Positions 12,201 through 25,200 of a DNA stretch of 64,000 bases are shown piece by piece. The notes beneath the pieces are model-generated. The model did no database searches and was not told the origin of the DNA. It saw only the letters and a list, made by a program, of their open reading frames with translations. The position numbers were made by a program, and so were the translations under genes. Numbering within the stretch: the stretch's first letter is position 1; every line of letters starts with the position of its first letter. The stretch spans positions 7,774,616-7,838,615 of the forward strand of contig HG738139.1 of NCBI GenBank assembly GCA_000499405.2, in the 5' to 3' direction. This DNA comes from Onchocerca volvulus (taxonomy: Eukaryota; Nematoda; Chromadorea; Rhabditida; Onchocercidae).

Positions 12201-15200
12201 CAATTTGTGCTGTCACAAGTGCGAAGCAGGATTGTACTCAGTAAAGGTTGTACCGAATTTAGTTGTCAGGGTGCATATGATCTGCAAAATATAAGTCTGC
12301 AGGGATCAATATAATGCATATATAGTATGATCATATAAATTTTCTTCCCTTGCAAATAAATTTTATTTCCGTAAATTCCAGAAACATATCCAACTCCTTA
12401 TACGAGCATGTGTCACTACCAATCAATTTGATTTACTGTACAGTACAGTGTACAGCTGTTTGGAAAAAGATATTCTTTCTAAAGCAATATTTTTCGAATT
12501 CATCGATGAAGTTGTATTGGATGGACGATTGGAGGATCCACCTCCTGCATTAGTTCGTGTGCTTTCATTTATTATGTTCATTTATTTATTAAGTTTATCA
12601 TTTTTTTTGAGATGTATGACTACCAGTTGTAACTCAGATTTATTTCGGTTTGTTGAAATCTTTCGAGCTCATTTAGCCTTCTTTTTGAATAGTATTATAC
12701 AGAACTTAATATGCTTAGGCGAGATATTAGAAAATATGTTCCACTGATGGTTAGAGATATTCTGATTATGAAAATGTTTATTTTAGGTCTCCGATTATTT
12801 CCATCATTTGATATCAGAAGGCAATTTAAACCAATTTGAAGCAGCCGTAGTGCGTATCCCGATTGAAAAACAGGATATTCATTTCGTGATGACTATTTGC
12901 AGAAAAAATAGACTTTACGATGGCGTCATATATGTTTACAATAGGGCAATGTCAGATTATATAGGGCCACTAGAAGTAAACATACTTTAGTCAATATCAT
13001 TACCTATTCTACTTTAATCGTCACTATTATTATTTCAAAACTTTTTCTTTTGTTAAATGTAAGAATTTTCTCGTATTTCTCGAAACAAATTAAGGAATAC
13101 TTTAAATGATATCTGAAATTTTTTAAAGCTCTATTACTGAATATTGCAGGAGATATTTGATAATTTGGCGGAACTTGCCGACTGTGAAGTGTTATCAGAT
13201 TGCGAAATAGCACTGGGGAATAAGTTGTTATTATATATTCAGTGCTGCCTGTCGGGTAGAGCTTACCCAATTGGATCTTTGCCAGAGAAAGTTGCTGCAA
13301 CCCTTCCTTTACAAGTATATCGCTGCTTGATTTCCTACAAAGGCAAGAATGGCACATCAGGTGATTCTTATTTTCTCTTACTGCCATTACCATTCATCTC
13401 TTAAATAATTTACAGATCTGCTCTTTTTTACAGTGCATTTTTCAGCTTCAATTATATATCCATACTTACGATTGCTTATCAAGTTTGACGCTGTTCAGTT
13501 TTTTAACGTCATATTTACATGTTCGGACAGTGAGATTTTTAATTCAGAGTAAGTTTATTTCTATTCGGCTTCCAAATACGAGTGATAAATGACACAGAAG
13601 CTTAATGCTAATTTGTTGCAATCCTTTTGAATATCATCTTTGCTAAAGTATAATATAATAAAAGCAGTCCACCGTTGCTGGTACTGATTGCGCTGAGATG
13701 GATCTCATAATCAATCATATTTGAAACCTGCCAGTCCACTATGCCTCATCTTTTGCAGTGTCAGATTTGTTTTACTACTTTATGTATTTTTGAAAGGACT
13801 TCATGTTTTGTCATCTGTCGTATTTAATTGCCCGACATATAACAGAGCTTTCTCAGTTCGCTTCACATTGCCAAAAATATATGTGCTTTGAAGCAATACG
13901 CCGTTGCTAGTGCTGATTGCGCTGAGATCTCCAATTAGATTTCATAAGAATTGATCATGCTTGAATCCTGTAAATCCACCGTTTCTCATCTTTTTTCACC
14001 TATTTAAGATAAAAATTTGTAATTTTAGAGACGGGAGATTGCAGAAAATCACAGAAGTAATATATCAAATAATTAGTTCAGTGGATCGAAGTGCGGTACT
14101 CTTCATCAATTATTTCACTCTTATTGCTCATCTCTTGCAGAAAAAAGCAATTTTGCCAGCGCTTAGCACAATCAACGAGGTATACTTTGGTTGAAAGTTT
14201 TCATAACAATAGAGATAGTTGAAAGTTTCATGTCTTAAGTGTTCTGCATACAAGCTTCCAAAATATTCTTGTATTACAGTTAATCGAGATTGTATTATCA
14301 TTTGGTGAATCGATTGAGCGAGTTGCAGACGCTGAAAGATGTATTGTAGAGGTGATGAGAATTGTGAGCGGTCTGGATGAGATGAAGATATTGCGGCAAG
14401 CTAGAAAATTACCTCAGTATGTATCTATTACTTTTGAACCAATTATATCAACAGCATTTTTCATCTGTTGTAAATTATCAAAATGCAAGATTTACAACTG
14501 GCAATTTTATCATATTGTTTCTTAATTTTAGTAGGCACAACTTTCTCTTCTCTAATCTTATTTGAGTATTTTTAGCTTGCAGGTCTGCTCACATATTTAT
14601 ATAAACAGGCGCGAATTCGTTAATTTGGTGGAATGTTATCTAAGTAACCCAGCGAATGCAGTATGTTATTTCTTTTGTTCGCTTCAGCTAACAACTGCAA
14701 GATTTTTTTTTGGTATTTCCTATTGAAATTTCAATGAGTGCATTTTCATGAGTTCGAAATAGTTTAATAATTGTGTATATTTTCATGCGCTCGTATTTCC
14801 TTTAATCAGAACATTGTTATTAGAACTGCAAGGCGATGAATTATCAAAGTTTCATTCGTTTTTATGGAATTCTGTACAGGTATTTAATCTGATTTCCTGC
14901 AAATTTTAATTAACACTTTATTCATACTGAGATAATAAATTCTTAAATAAAAAGGCTTACCATTTGCTCTAATTTCTTGAGTTATACAGATATTTGTCTT
15001 CTTTCATAACGTTTCTATATCACTGATTACTTTTTGGAGATTTGGGAATAATGAATGTTTTGTTCTTTTCATTTTACTAATAGTTAATTTCCACTTCATT
15101 TTTTGTGGAATGGAAGATTATTACAGAAGTTTGCCAAAATCGATTATAACCAGACAGCTGAAATTATTCTTGATCATTTTATGGACTGGTTATCCAAGGA

Positions 15201-17634
15201 AACTTTGGTAGATTCTGATGTTTTTTTACTCTATTATTACTGCTTTCAAGCAAGGTTTATTTTATTCTTGTTGAATAACTTTAATGTATTTTCGTAATGA
15301 GAGTCATTTTGTGTTTTGAAGAATCGTTTGTTATGATATTCAAAAAGATCATCGATAATTATAGTTGATGGAGACGACTTGATACTAATTTGTATTTTAG
15401 GCGTGATCGTGGATATCGAACTTTAACTGATTCTGAAGAACGTGATGAGCAGCTTTTGATTCTCGCTGTAAAGGGAGCTGTGTCATATAATTTATTTGAA
15501 AATATGGACATGGTAATCAAAATTTGTTTTTTCTTTGCTTCAGCAACACAGATCTTATCTGTCATATAATCAGTATCATGTCAGATTTATTGATTTAGAA
15601 ATTGAGCGAATTTCTACATTACTGGTTGAAGACAGCATCAAAAACAGATCGATGTTTAAATTATACAGTGAAACATAGACTTATTTTATCGAGTGTATTA
15701 CTTCTGGAAGCCAGAAAACTTGTAAAGGAGGCTTTCGAACTGCTTGATTATGAACTCGACAAGACGTGGATGAAAGATTCAATGCTTTCCTGTAAGTTTT
15801 CAATTTTTTGATTTTAAAATTAAAAAAAAAAAAAAAAAAAAAGGTAGAGAAAATAATTTTTCTATAGTTTATGTGCTTCAGCAAAGTATATTTGCGAAAC
15901 AATTCGTTTGGCTAACATTTATCATGAAGAAGCTCGACAAGGAAATTGGCTGTTCAAAATATTGAACAAAATCCTTTCACTTCCAGAATCAGAGCTTCAG
16001 GAGGAGTCAGGTGAATGATTTATTGTTCCTAAATAAGCTTATTTTTGGATAGTCTCTATTTTTTTATAGCATAACTATGATAATTTCCGATATTTACAGA
16101 TGATCTGAAAATACAAAATTATTTAAATGATAATATAATTTAAGGATTAACTGGGTTTTGCAGTTATGCTGTTCTTTTTGTGTATTGCTGTTACCTTTTT
16201 ACACAAGAATTTTTGATATATATGAAATAATTGATTTCCGTTGTATATAGAAAGGAGGACTGTACAAGATAGTGAAAGTAAAAAAAGCAATAGCCTGTAA
16301 AATAAAAACAGTTATAACCAACAACCCCAAGTAATACAAAACAACTAAAGCAGAATCCTAAGAATTTCATATCAGAAAAATAAAAAATAAGATCTGATAT
16401 CAAAAATTGACTGTTTTTGTCGAGCAGTACTGTATGGTATGGGAAAATATACATATTATGTGGAAATAATATATTGCAGATGATTTGTTACGTAGTGCAC
16501 TAATTTTAGTTTTTTTTAGTAATTTATCTTTAATGGTGATTATATAAGCAACTATGCGACAAATTTATGTTTTCTTACCAAATCTGTATACGAATAATAT
16601 AATAGAAGCTTTTTAAATACAAAATGCAACATCAAATTTTGAAGGTATGATGGTGGTTTTAAACAACGTAATTGCTACAATTATGGAAAATGGAAGCAGT
16701 GATGCAGAGCGCTTGGTTGATGCCTTATTTACTCATCCAATATTTCGGTATTATCTATATCATTTCTTCTTTCTTTTTTTTTTATGCAAATAGAGAATAA
16801 TGGTATTGAATCCTTTCAAAAAAAAAAAAGAAAAAGAAGATCCCTTAGTTCATCTTAATGAGAAAAAATTACAGATGTTCAACATATGCAAAATTCCGTT
16901 CACTGATAACTTTCATGTTTGCATCATGTCGTTATGAGAATGTACTCTTGGAAGAAACTGTACGATGTATCGAGAGAGAAGCCATCCTTATGTATCTTCT
17001 TTGACTTTATTTCGAACAATTAGCTAAACTATATTGAAGTTAAATATATTAATAATGAAGAACTACCAAGTATAAATAGAATAGTCACTTGATATAAGTT
17101 TGGGCTGTTGAGTTTTGTTATGCAACATTTCATGTGCATTTCATAAGATTCAGTGAACCTTGCACAAAAAATAAAGGGAACCTATAAAAGATTTTCCTCA
17201 TTTGCGTAGATCTTAATAAGCAGATTCTAGGTTAAACGATTTAATGAAGCAGTCAACACGTCGCACTGCCGGCTTGATCACATCAAATATATGCATTAAT
17301 TGTGGATGCTCACCAAGGAAATCATTATATCTTTACAAGTATGTGTTGTGATCTCTGTTTCAGCATTATATATCTGTTTACTTTTCTGCTTCTATACTTT
17401 AGATCAAAATTTTATCTTCAAAATTGCAGTTGTGGCCATATGGTTCATATGGAATGTGATTCACAGAACAATACACATTATTGTCCGTGTAAGACAAATG
17501 CCTTCAGTTGTTACAATATTAAAAGCAACTTCAATAATAGATCCAGTCAAGTGATTCGAAAACCAATGAGAATTGATATTTTTTCAGAAGAATCTCTCAA
17601 ATTGTTATTAGGACCGAATAGACGAAAATCTTAA
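9296..17634 (+). CDS. vps-8: VPS8, CORVET endosomal tethering complex subunit
   Basis: VPS8 links Rab5-positive early endosomes in the CORVET tether. Exons: 9296-9397, 9514-9652, 9802-9937, 10031-10225, 10432-10543, 10617-10781, 10972-11078, 11449-11617, 11697-11866, 12004-12193, 12382-12558, 12787-12975, 13150-13360, 13434-13548, 14029-14179, 14280-14420, 14583-14660, 14810-14879, 15127-15254, 15401-15512, 15599-15791, 15882-16010, 16645-16747, 16875-16991, 17231-17338, 17430-17634. The first third is a WD-type beta-propeller (GGHARALAVS, VGTSRGLVLIFD, LDSGGSVYELT); then come the VPS8 core (KHIQLLIRACV, RLEDPPPALV), an alpha-solenoid, and a C-terminal RING-like cluster (CINC, NCGHMVHMEC, YCPC). 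About 1240 aa, somewhat shorter than human VPS8. The 14660/14810 junction does not phase cleanly, so a small exon may be missing there; the exon 9802 donor is also ambiguous because the frame stays open through the intron. Confidence 0.9.
13663..13995. repeat. Diverged duplicated segment inside a vps-8 intron
   Basis: Two related copies of about 100 bases lie in the intron 13549-14028: roughly 13663-13757 and 13891-13995. Shared blocks include a core around CCGTTGCT followed by TGATTGCGCTGAGAT and, near the end, CCT(G)...TCCAC...CTCATCTTTT. The copies differ by substitutions and short indels. Could be a short mobile-element remnant or a local duplication; I recognise no terminal repeats. Confidence 0.7.
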
Positions 17635-19215
17635 ATTTTGTCACTCTATTATATATTTTATGATTTTAAAATTAGCATTGAATGACAGATGAATGTTCAG
17701 CTTAGACTAGACGTCCGTCTGCTTAGGTAATAATACGTTGCAAAGACATCTGATTATTCGCTCTCTATGCATTGTCTCATAAAATTCTTTAAGAATATTT
17801 CATAGGATTAAAATAAGTCTGTTAATAATATACGGTTTTGGATTCCTTAACTTTTACCTACTTGGAGCATAGTTTAATCTAATGACTTTCTACTTATTCT
17901 ATATTTATTCATAGGTTATTTTGCCAGTGGTATTTATGAAGAAAAGATCAATTTTGTCTGTTGACCTAAACCGTAGTATTTATACTTGAAAATTGATTTC
18001 CATACAAATTTATATGTCAGTATTAGCCAATCTGTTTTCGATCTAATGTACTGCTTCATTGCATATTCAAAGCCTGTACTATGCTGACCTTAAATATGCA
18101 GTGAAGTAATGCATTTTGTTTTTATCGTTACATAATTTATACATGTATGAATATTTGTTGCAAGAAGAAAATGTATTACAGTAAATTCACCATATCTGGT
18201 TACTGTACTACAGCACCAAAACTAGAAGAACTTTCAAAAGCTGAATCCAAAACATGCCTTGAAACGTATTTTTTATCGAAAGATAACGGCCTAAAAAGTT
18301 TATTTTTTGTTTTCTCATTGTTGTGGAAAGGCAGAGCATTAGAACATGAGTGGAATCACTACGGATATCATGGTAACTGCAAACAATTATGGAATTGTAG
18401 AACTTGACGTTGTGGTTCTTAGTATAATAAACGACGAAATTGAAGCTTATTAACTTCAATTTCGTCATTTCTCTACTATCATAAGAAAGCCAGCAGTAAG
18501 AAGATACAGGAAAGTTCGCTGCAACATTGAGATGAATATTTGTGACTTCTAAAAATACTTAATTGCACGTCCTTAATGCAAATATGGTTTGCACATATAT
18601 TTGTACATATGTTCTGCGATGAGTTGAATGCGCTTCTCCGCCCTATCTTATTTTTTTTCAAATTAGTATCAATTAGAGATAAATTGTTGTTTGTACGGAA
18701 ATCCAAATTTTTTATTTCGTTACTTTCATTTGTGCACTCAGAATTTTTTACAGGGATTAATTTCAAAAATAATATATATAAATTGTGCATTTTTACGAAT
18801 ATAAAAAATTGTGCATTTTTTTGTTGAACGTTCTGATTTACGTAAGATACACTTCTTCTTTGATTTCTCTTTCAACAATATCGTGTTGAATCAAAAATCA
18901 TACAATTCAGTTCAGATGCAAGCAATCCTATTACAAACAAAAACCCATTCGAAAGGTAAAATTTAATTAAAAAAATCGATTTATTTATTTGCAGTATTTA
19001 CATAAATACAGTAAATCTCAGCTATTCACAGAAACTGAAAATCACATGGATCGAATAAATGATTCAAATTAAAATTATGACAATAACAGATTAGTTAATA
19101 AACTCAATAAAAAGGAATACAATAACTCGCCTTTTCCTGTCAATTTGGGTTTTTGTAACTGATATTTGTATTTCAAGATCTCATAAAAAAAATTTCCAGC
19201 TACTTTTCGTCTATC
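17635..19215. other. Convergent intergenic region, vps-8 to fnci-1
   Basis: About 1.6 kb between the 3' ends of vps-8 and fnci-1. The open frames here are short on both strands, with no recognisable domain. It contains one perfect hairpin (listed separately). Confidence 0.6.
18433..18466. repeat. Perfect 13-bp inverted repeat with 8-nt loop
   Basis: GACGAAATTGAAG (18433-18445) is followed after 8 bases by its exact reverse complement CTTCAATTTCGTC (18454-18466). It sits between two convergent genes. It could form a stable RNA hairpin in either read-through transcript; no function is known to me. Confidence 0.85.
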
Positions 19216-22200
19216 TCAGGCATTAACAGCATTTTCTTTCTCAATGCGTGCACGCTTCTTAACCGGTTTTTGCTGGTCATTTTGTATCTGTCCCTGACTC
19301 TCAGCCTCCTCTCCCAGTTCCTCCATTCGCTGTCGCAATTTTTCAACATCTATACGGAAGTCTCGAACACCAATCGAATTATTCCTAACTTGTATATCTA
19401 ATCGGTCATCGTGTAGAGCAGAGCACAGCAGCAATAGATTGGCCTTAAACATACGGATGAGACGAATCAAAAATGACTATTGCTATTCACAGCAATCCAC
19501 GTATATATCTCGTCTCTCAGAATACTTTATCATAATCTTTATGCACTTTAATCAAAAGTAATCAGAATTTTACGATGTAAAAAATCTACATCACAGCTAA
19601 TAACGTTCGCATTGAATACACGGAAATGATTTTTTTATCATCTTTAACAATGTAAAATATAAAAAAATGATATATCAAATGTATTAGGTGCTTCATGGAC
19701 TGTTAACTGTAAAAAGAACAGTAGAAAGTATTAGATTAGTCACCGAACCTGATAAAGCTCCCTTGATCGTACATAGGTAACATAAAGCGTTTCGTCTTTT
19801 TGCGACTTCACTATTTTTCGATTATGCGTAAGAGACGGTTCCTTCAATAAATATGTATAGATGTAAATTTGTTCGGATTAAAATTAAACTGTGTGTCAAT
19901 AAGAATGGAAAGCGAAAAATTAATGAATAACATACATCAAGCGGATTGAGTGTTCCCACATTTTCATCGGCGTTCTCCATAATCCGCAGTACACTGCCAT
20001 GAGCAAGGGTTGCTAATTTTGTTACAGCCGCCCATTCCGAAATATCACTGTATTTATGTGTTTTCAGCATCTTCAACATTCTTATTGTTTGACTTTATTT
20101 TTTTTCATTAAAACATTGAAGAAAACTTTTAATAAGTATTTCTTCACTACCACTAGTGCCATTCTTAAAAAATTCTTTCCTGACGAATATTTTTCCGTTA
20201 CGGGAGGAAAAAGTTTTTTTTTTTTTCCATTGCTTACGATCATAGACAAAGTTGAGGGCATGAGGAAAGAAGCAGCAATTTTCACTAAAACATATCAGAA
20301 TTCCTTCCTATTTTCGAAAGAGCTCGAGAGATTCGAAATTGTCAGCACTGAAAAAATCGATACCAACCAATTTAACAATGGTATTGAGTGCCTCATACTG
20401 TGCAGTTAACAGTGCACAGATGGGCTCTTTGACTACTGCATAATCGACATATATTGAGAGCAAGAGAAGAACCACATGCGCTAATCTGCTACATAAGTCG
20501 ATTACTTTGACGAGACCAGTGTCCACTAAAAAGAAGTTCATCATAAAAAAAGATTTCAGGAAATATTTTACATAAAACATTTTGAAGATTCTTGTAATGA
20601 TACGTAGAACCGTTCAGAAATTATAATGAAAGTAGTTTGCTAACTTGAGGATATGAAAATCTGAGACATCATTTCAGTAGTCAAACGTGCATCTGACAAG
20701 GAAGATGAGCACGCTGCAGCCACCATTTCCGCACTTGTTTCCACTGTTATATCATTTATGGATGTCAGCAAATGAACCGTTTCCTGACCCGAATGTATGA
20801 AATATTTTCAATAAAAACACGAAATATGATTTTGATGAACCAAAAATAACGTATTGTTTCTTAATTCAATGAAAATTAAGATATATTAAAAACTCAGCCC
20901 ACACTTTTTCTTTACTGTTCAAGATAGTTATTATTTGAGTGGCAGCAGTTCGCAAAAAATTAGTATAATGAATGCCATAGCTACCAGCTCTTTCGATGTG
21001 CATATAGAGATGCCAAATCTCTTTCAATACAGTTCTATCTCCTGAAGCAGCAAAGAATTTTCAAAATACTTAACTGATATGAAGATGAAATTTGTATTTA
21101 GTTGCCGAAAAATCAATATGAGTCAAAAAAAAAAAAAAAAAAAACGATTTGTCAAATATAATACATATCAAATAAAATCCTATAAAGGCCTACCTATTTC
21201 ATTTTTCTGCAATATATTACGAATAAGTTTTGCACACTGCAACTGCGCCTTTTCATTTAATACTTGCTGGAATAATGTACGGCAGATGGTAATTAGTGCA
21301 CATGCTTGATGGGTAAAATCTGATGCCATCTTTCGTTCCTCGAAGTCTTTATAAGTCTCAAGTAGTTTCGGAATTAAATGTGACAAGATGTATCGAATCA
21401 TCAATGATGCAGCATTTTCGTGTTTTCTCTGATCATCGTTTGATTTGTCCAAGACATGCCCTAAATGAATTGTTGAAATAGAAAATGTTCAGTGATGTCA
21501 TATACGCTGTTTTTAGTAGAAAATTGATAATCTATTCTTAATAAAAGTCCTTTCTTACTGAGTTTGCTTTCTTAGATGATAACCAGTTTAAGCTTTTGGA
21601 AAAGAACTTTTCAATAATCCGAATTCTTAATCATGGCATCTCAAAAAATGAAACCCATAAATTCACAATTTCTAAATCTCTTGTCAATAGCAGCAAAAAT
21701 AAATAAATAAATGTCACTAATTCGAAATTTTAACCGCTTCAGAAAATGAAGATCATAATTTTTCAATAAGTAAAAATCACACATAGCTCCATAATTATGA
21801 AAATGATAGTATTAAGAAATTTATCAGTAGCTATTACTTACACATTTCCATAAGAAAGCCATCACAACGAAAACCATACTTCGATATCATCAAAGAAATT
21901 ATGTTGGACAATGCCATAACAGCTTGTGTACATTTATGATCCCACAATTCAAATGAAGCTGTTTCGTGAATAAAATTTCCACCTATGTATAGAAGAAGCA
22001 TGGTGCTGTAAATATGATAATATGAACTTGTGATTTTTTTCATACCAATCTCTTTTAAAAATAGTTATTTCAAAAAAGAAATTGTTGGTAAACAAACCGT
22101 GAAAAAGAGGAAAGAGTAATAAAAGGTGCACGAGTATTACACTTATATATATCAATGGAAATTCGCTGCGCCCAATCCATCGCCCATACAAATGTATTTT

Positions 22201-25200
22201 CACGAAGAAGTTGTAGGCATTCTTCATCTATATCGATATCTCCATCAACAACTTTTCTGAATGAATTTGCCTGTTTTCTAGATACTTTTTTCATTTTTTC
22301 TATTTCTATAACCATATAAATTTGTCGAGTGTATCTTTCTTACAGTGATAGATTAAATACAATTATGTTAATCACATAGTGATGTGCGGAGAATCACATA
22401 TTGCTTATCAGCATCACATACTGTTTGGATAGACACAACGCAGTAGACTCAGCCAGAATTATCATGTAATGCTCAAGATTCTTCATTAGAAAATTAACTG
22501 AAAGACCAATGAAACAACTTAACGGATTTTGCGACAATAATTGTTATTTATGCGTTCTTGCATCGACTTGAAAAATAGATTAAAATGCCAGCTATTAATC
22601 GTTTCATTTAATATTTCAGCGATAAGCTGTTCGTGATTTGATTATATTATCTTCTTTTATATGTCATGCATTGGCAGTGACTTCAATACTATTACATATT
22701 ACCATTCCTACTCGATATTTATTTTTATAAAAGGGCGCAAAGAATTATCACAAGAAAGTGGTATTTACGCCATTGACAATATCATAATTTTTCAACGACT
22801 ATGAAAAATAAAAAGTTGCTAACTGAATGAATCGTGAGACCATGCTTGTTATGGACTGCAAATAAGGTACAGTAGATGAATAAGTTACAATGACTTTCTC
22901 TCCCTTGCTCTCTTTTCTTTTCGCCGATTTTTCCTTCAAAACTTCATTCAGCTCTTCACGTCTACGTAACAACGCCAATATTTTTTCCGCTGCTTCCCTC
23001 CTATAAAAAATATAGCAAAATGCAACAAAATGCTTTCACTTGATTCTATTAAAGATAATTGCAGTATCCGTACCTGATCAGCACACTGCCAACATTCCAC
23101 AGATGTTCGATAAGAGCGTCATAAAGAGAAATCATCAGTGATGCGAAGCTCAGATTCGTGCGACCAGCAACAGAAAATGAAAAATCCGAAAGCTTATCTA
23201 GCTGAAAAGGAAAAATTTCTTTCTGTCCTCTTCAGCAAATCAAACAAAAATCTATTCCATTGATTGGAGTAAAAGGCAATATACTTCACGGTTTGTTGAA
23301 AATAATCAAAAATAGTAACGGAAACCTGAATTTCAACTGACTACTTCCCGATAAACAATAATACACATGATAAAATCAACCTGAAGATCATGTACATCTC
23401 GATCTATAGCAAATTCAATAAGCTTATCCAGTTCAGACATGGCCTGGCATACTTTTGCATCTTCGCCGCATACAACTTGAGTCGATGTGTTTCGTAAATT
23501 ATATATTGATAAACGCAACAGTAAACTTATAGCCTTTAATTGCAAGATAAATTATATTGAAGTAGTATAAATGTGAACAAAGAAGAAATGATATCGAACG
23601 AAACAGATTGTTACTATATAACTCTGAGTACATAATAACCTGGATTAAGTCAGACAGAGGTTCAAGTAGAATAGTAGAGGACTTCGAAGATTCAATGTAG
23701 GTATAGCGAGATATTTGCTGTAGAGTTGCAAGATGTGTTACTAAAAGATCCAAAGTCGGATAAACTAAATTCTGATTGGCAGACGCTGCTTCAACAACAC
23801 CTCTGAAAATATAAGCATGTCTTTAAAAAAAGATAAAAAAAACATTCAAGTTCACATGATTTTGCAAAACAATTAAGACAAGCCAATCATTTAAAAAAAA
23901 GAAGCTCTTAGGAAACAAAAATGCATACAGAAATAATTAAGCATGGAGAATTTGAGAAAGGTTAACTGGCATAAGTTTACAATTGGTTAGTTTTTGACCA
24001 CGTATATACATATATATATATATATATGTCGCTCAGACTTCCGCAAATAAGTCAAACACATGCCTGTACAACATGCTTTTAACACTTGCGGGCTGCGAGA
24101 AAGTTCGCTTCAAGATTCCAATGATCTCCAACGAAAGTTCCACATTTGTGTTTTTCGTTTCAACACCCATGTTTTGTAGAGCCTCAAATGAAATTTGCCA
24201 TACAAACTTTAAAAAAAAAAAGAAAAAAAAAGGACTATATTATTGCGAGGTCTTCTAGAACTTACCTGAGTAGAAAAAGTAGCGAAAGATTGGCTATAAT
24301 AATCACTTTTCACAGCCGATCGCATTGTTGACGACCGAAGAAGAAGAAGTAGTATTGGTAAAACTGTAGCAACCGTCGAATCACATAGTAGATGCTTTTT
24401 CATCCGGTTCAATATAATGGAAAGCAACTGCGGACGTAATATAATAACTGGCAGCAAAGCGCGAACCAATGAAACGGCAACAGTCTAAAAATAAAATTAA
24501 AAAAAAAGATCTACTGCTATCATTTATTCATCTTATATCAATAAGGATAAACGGAGTTATAAAAAAGTTTTGAAATCAAAGCAATATCTTCTCTGAAGGA
24601 TGAAATTTGAAAAAGCATTGAAAGCAAAAAAATAATAGCAAAAATGATCATCACCTCTTTTAAATCGCATATACTGTCCATCCATGTTCGCAGTGATTTC
24701 CAGGCATTCAACACATGGACTGTCTGTTTCGAAACAATATCAACAATCGTATCTGGAGTTGCAATAATAATCGAAGATGGTAGTGCTGCTTGAACATATA
24801 GAGATTATAATTTGAAGACACATGGTACTATACATCTGGATTTAGTAATCGTGATAGTGATGTATAATCATATAAATACTCAAAAAAAACCATTATCGTC
24901 TGACAAAAACTGCAAAAAACTGAACTACCAATAAGAATAAATGCCGAGTTCTGCTTAATGCATGTAAACAATATTGTAAGAATTCTTTCCAGCAGTTGAC
25001 CGATGGATGTCACATCTACTTTTGCTAGTGAGACCAGTATTGACTTGCCCAATGATATAGCGCTAGCATCATCCACAATTCTAAAGTACAATAGATAGAG
25101 CTTCGGTAAAAAAACATACTGGTCAGAATATGTTGAAACTAATAAACATTTTCACATTTCGTCTACTTTTTGGAAGTCAATGAGTGCTTAACTGAACATA

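Noticed and set aside
18147..18407. 86-codon plus-strand frame after vps-8
   Set aside because: Overlaps an equally long antisense frame, has no domain, and sits in a region expected to be 3' UTR.
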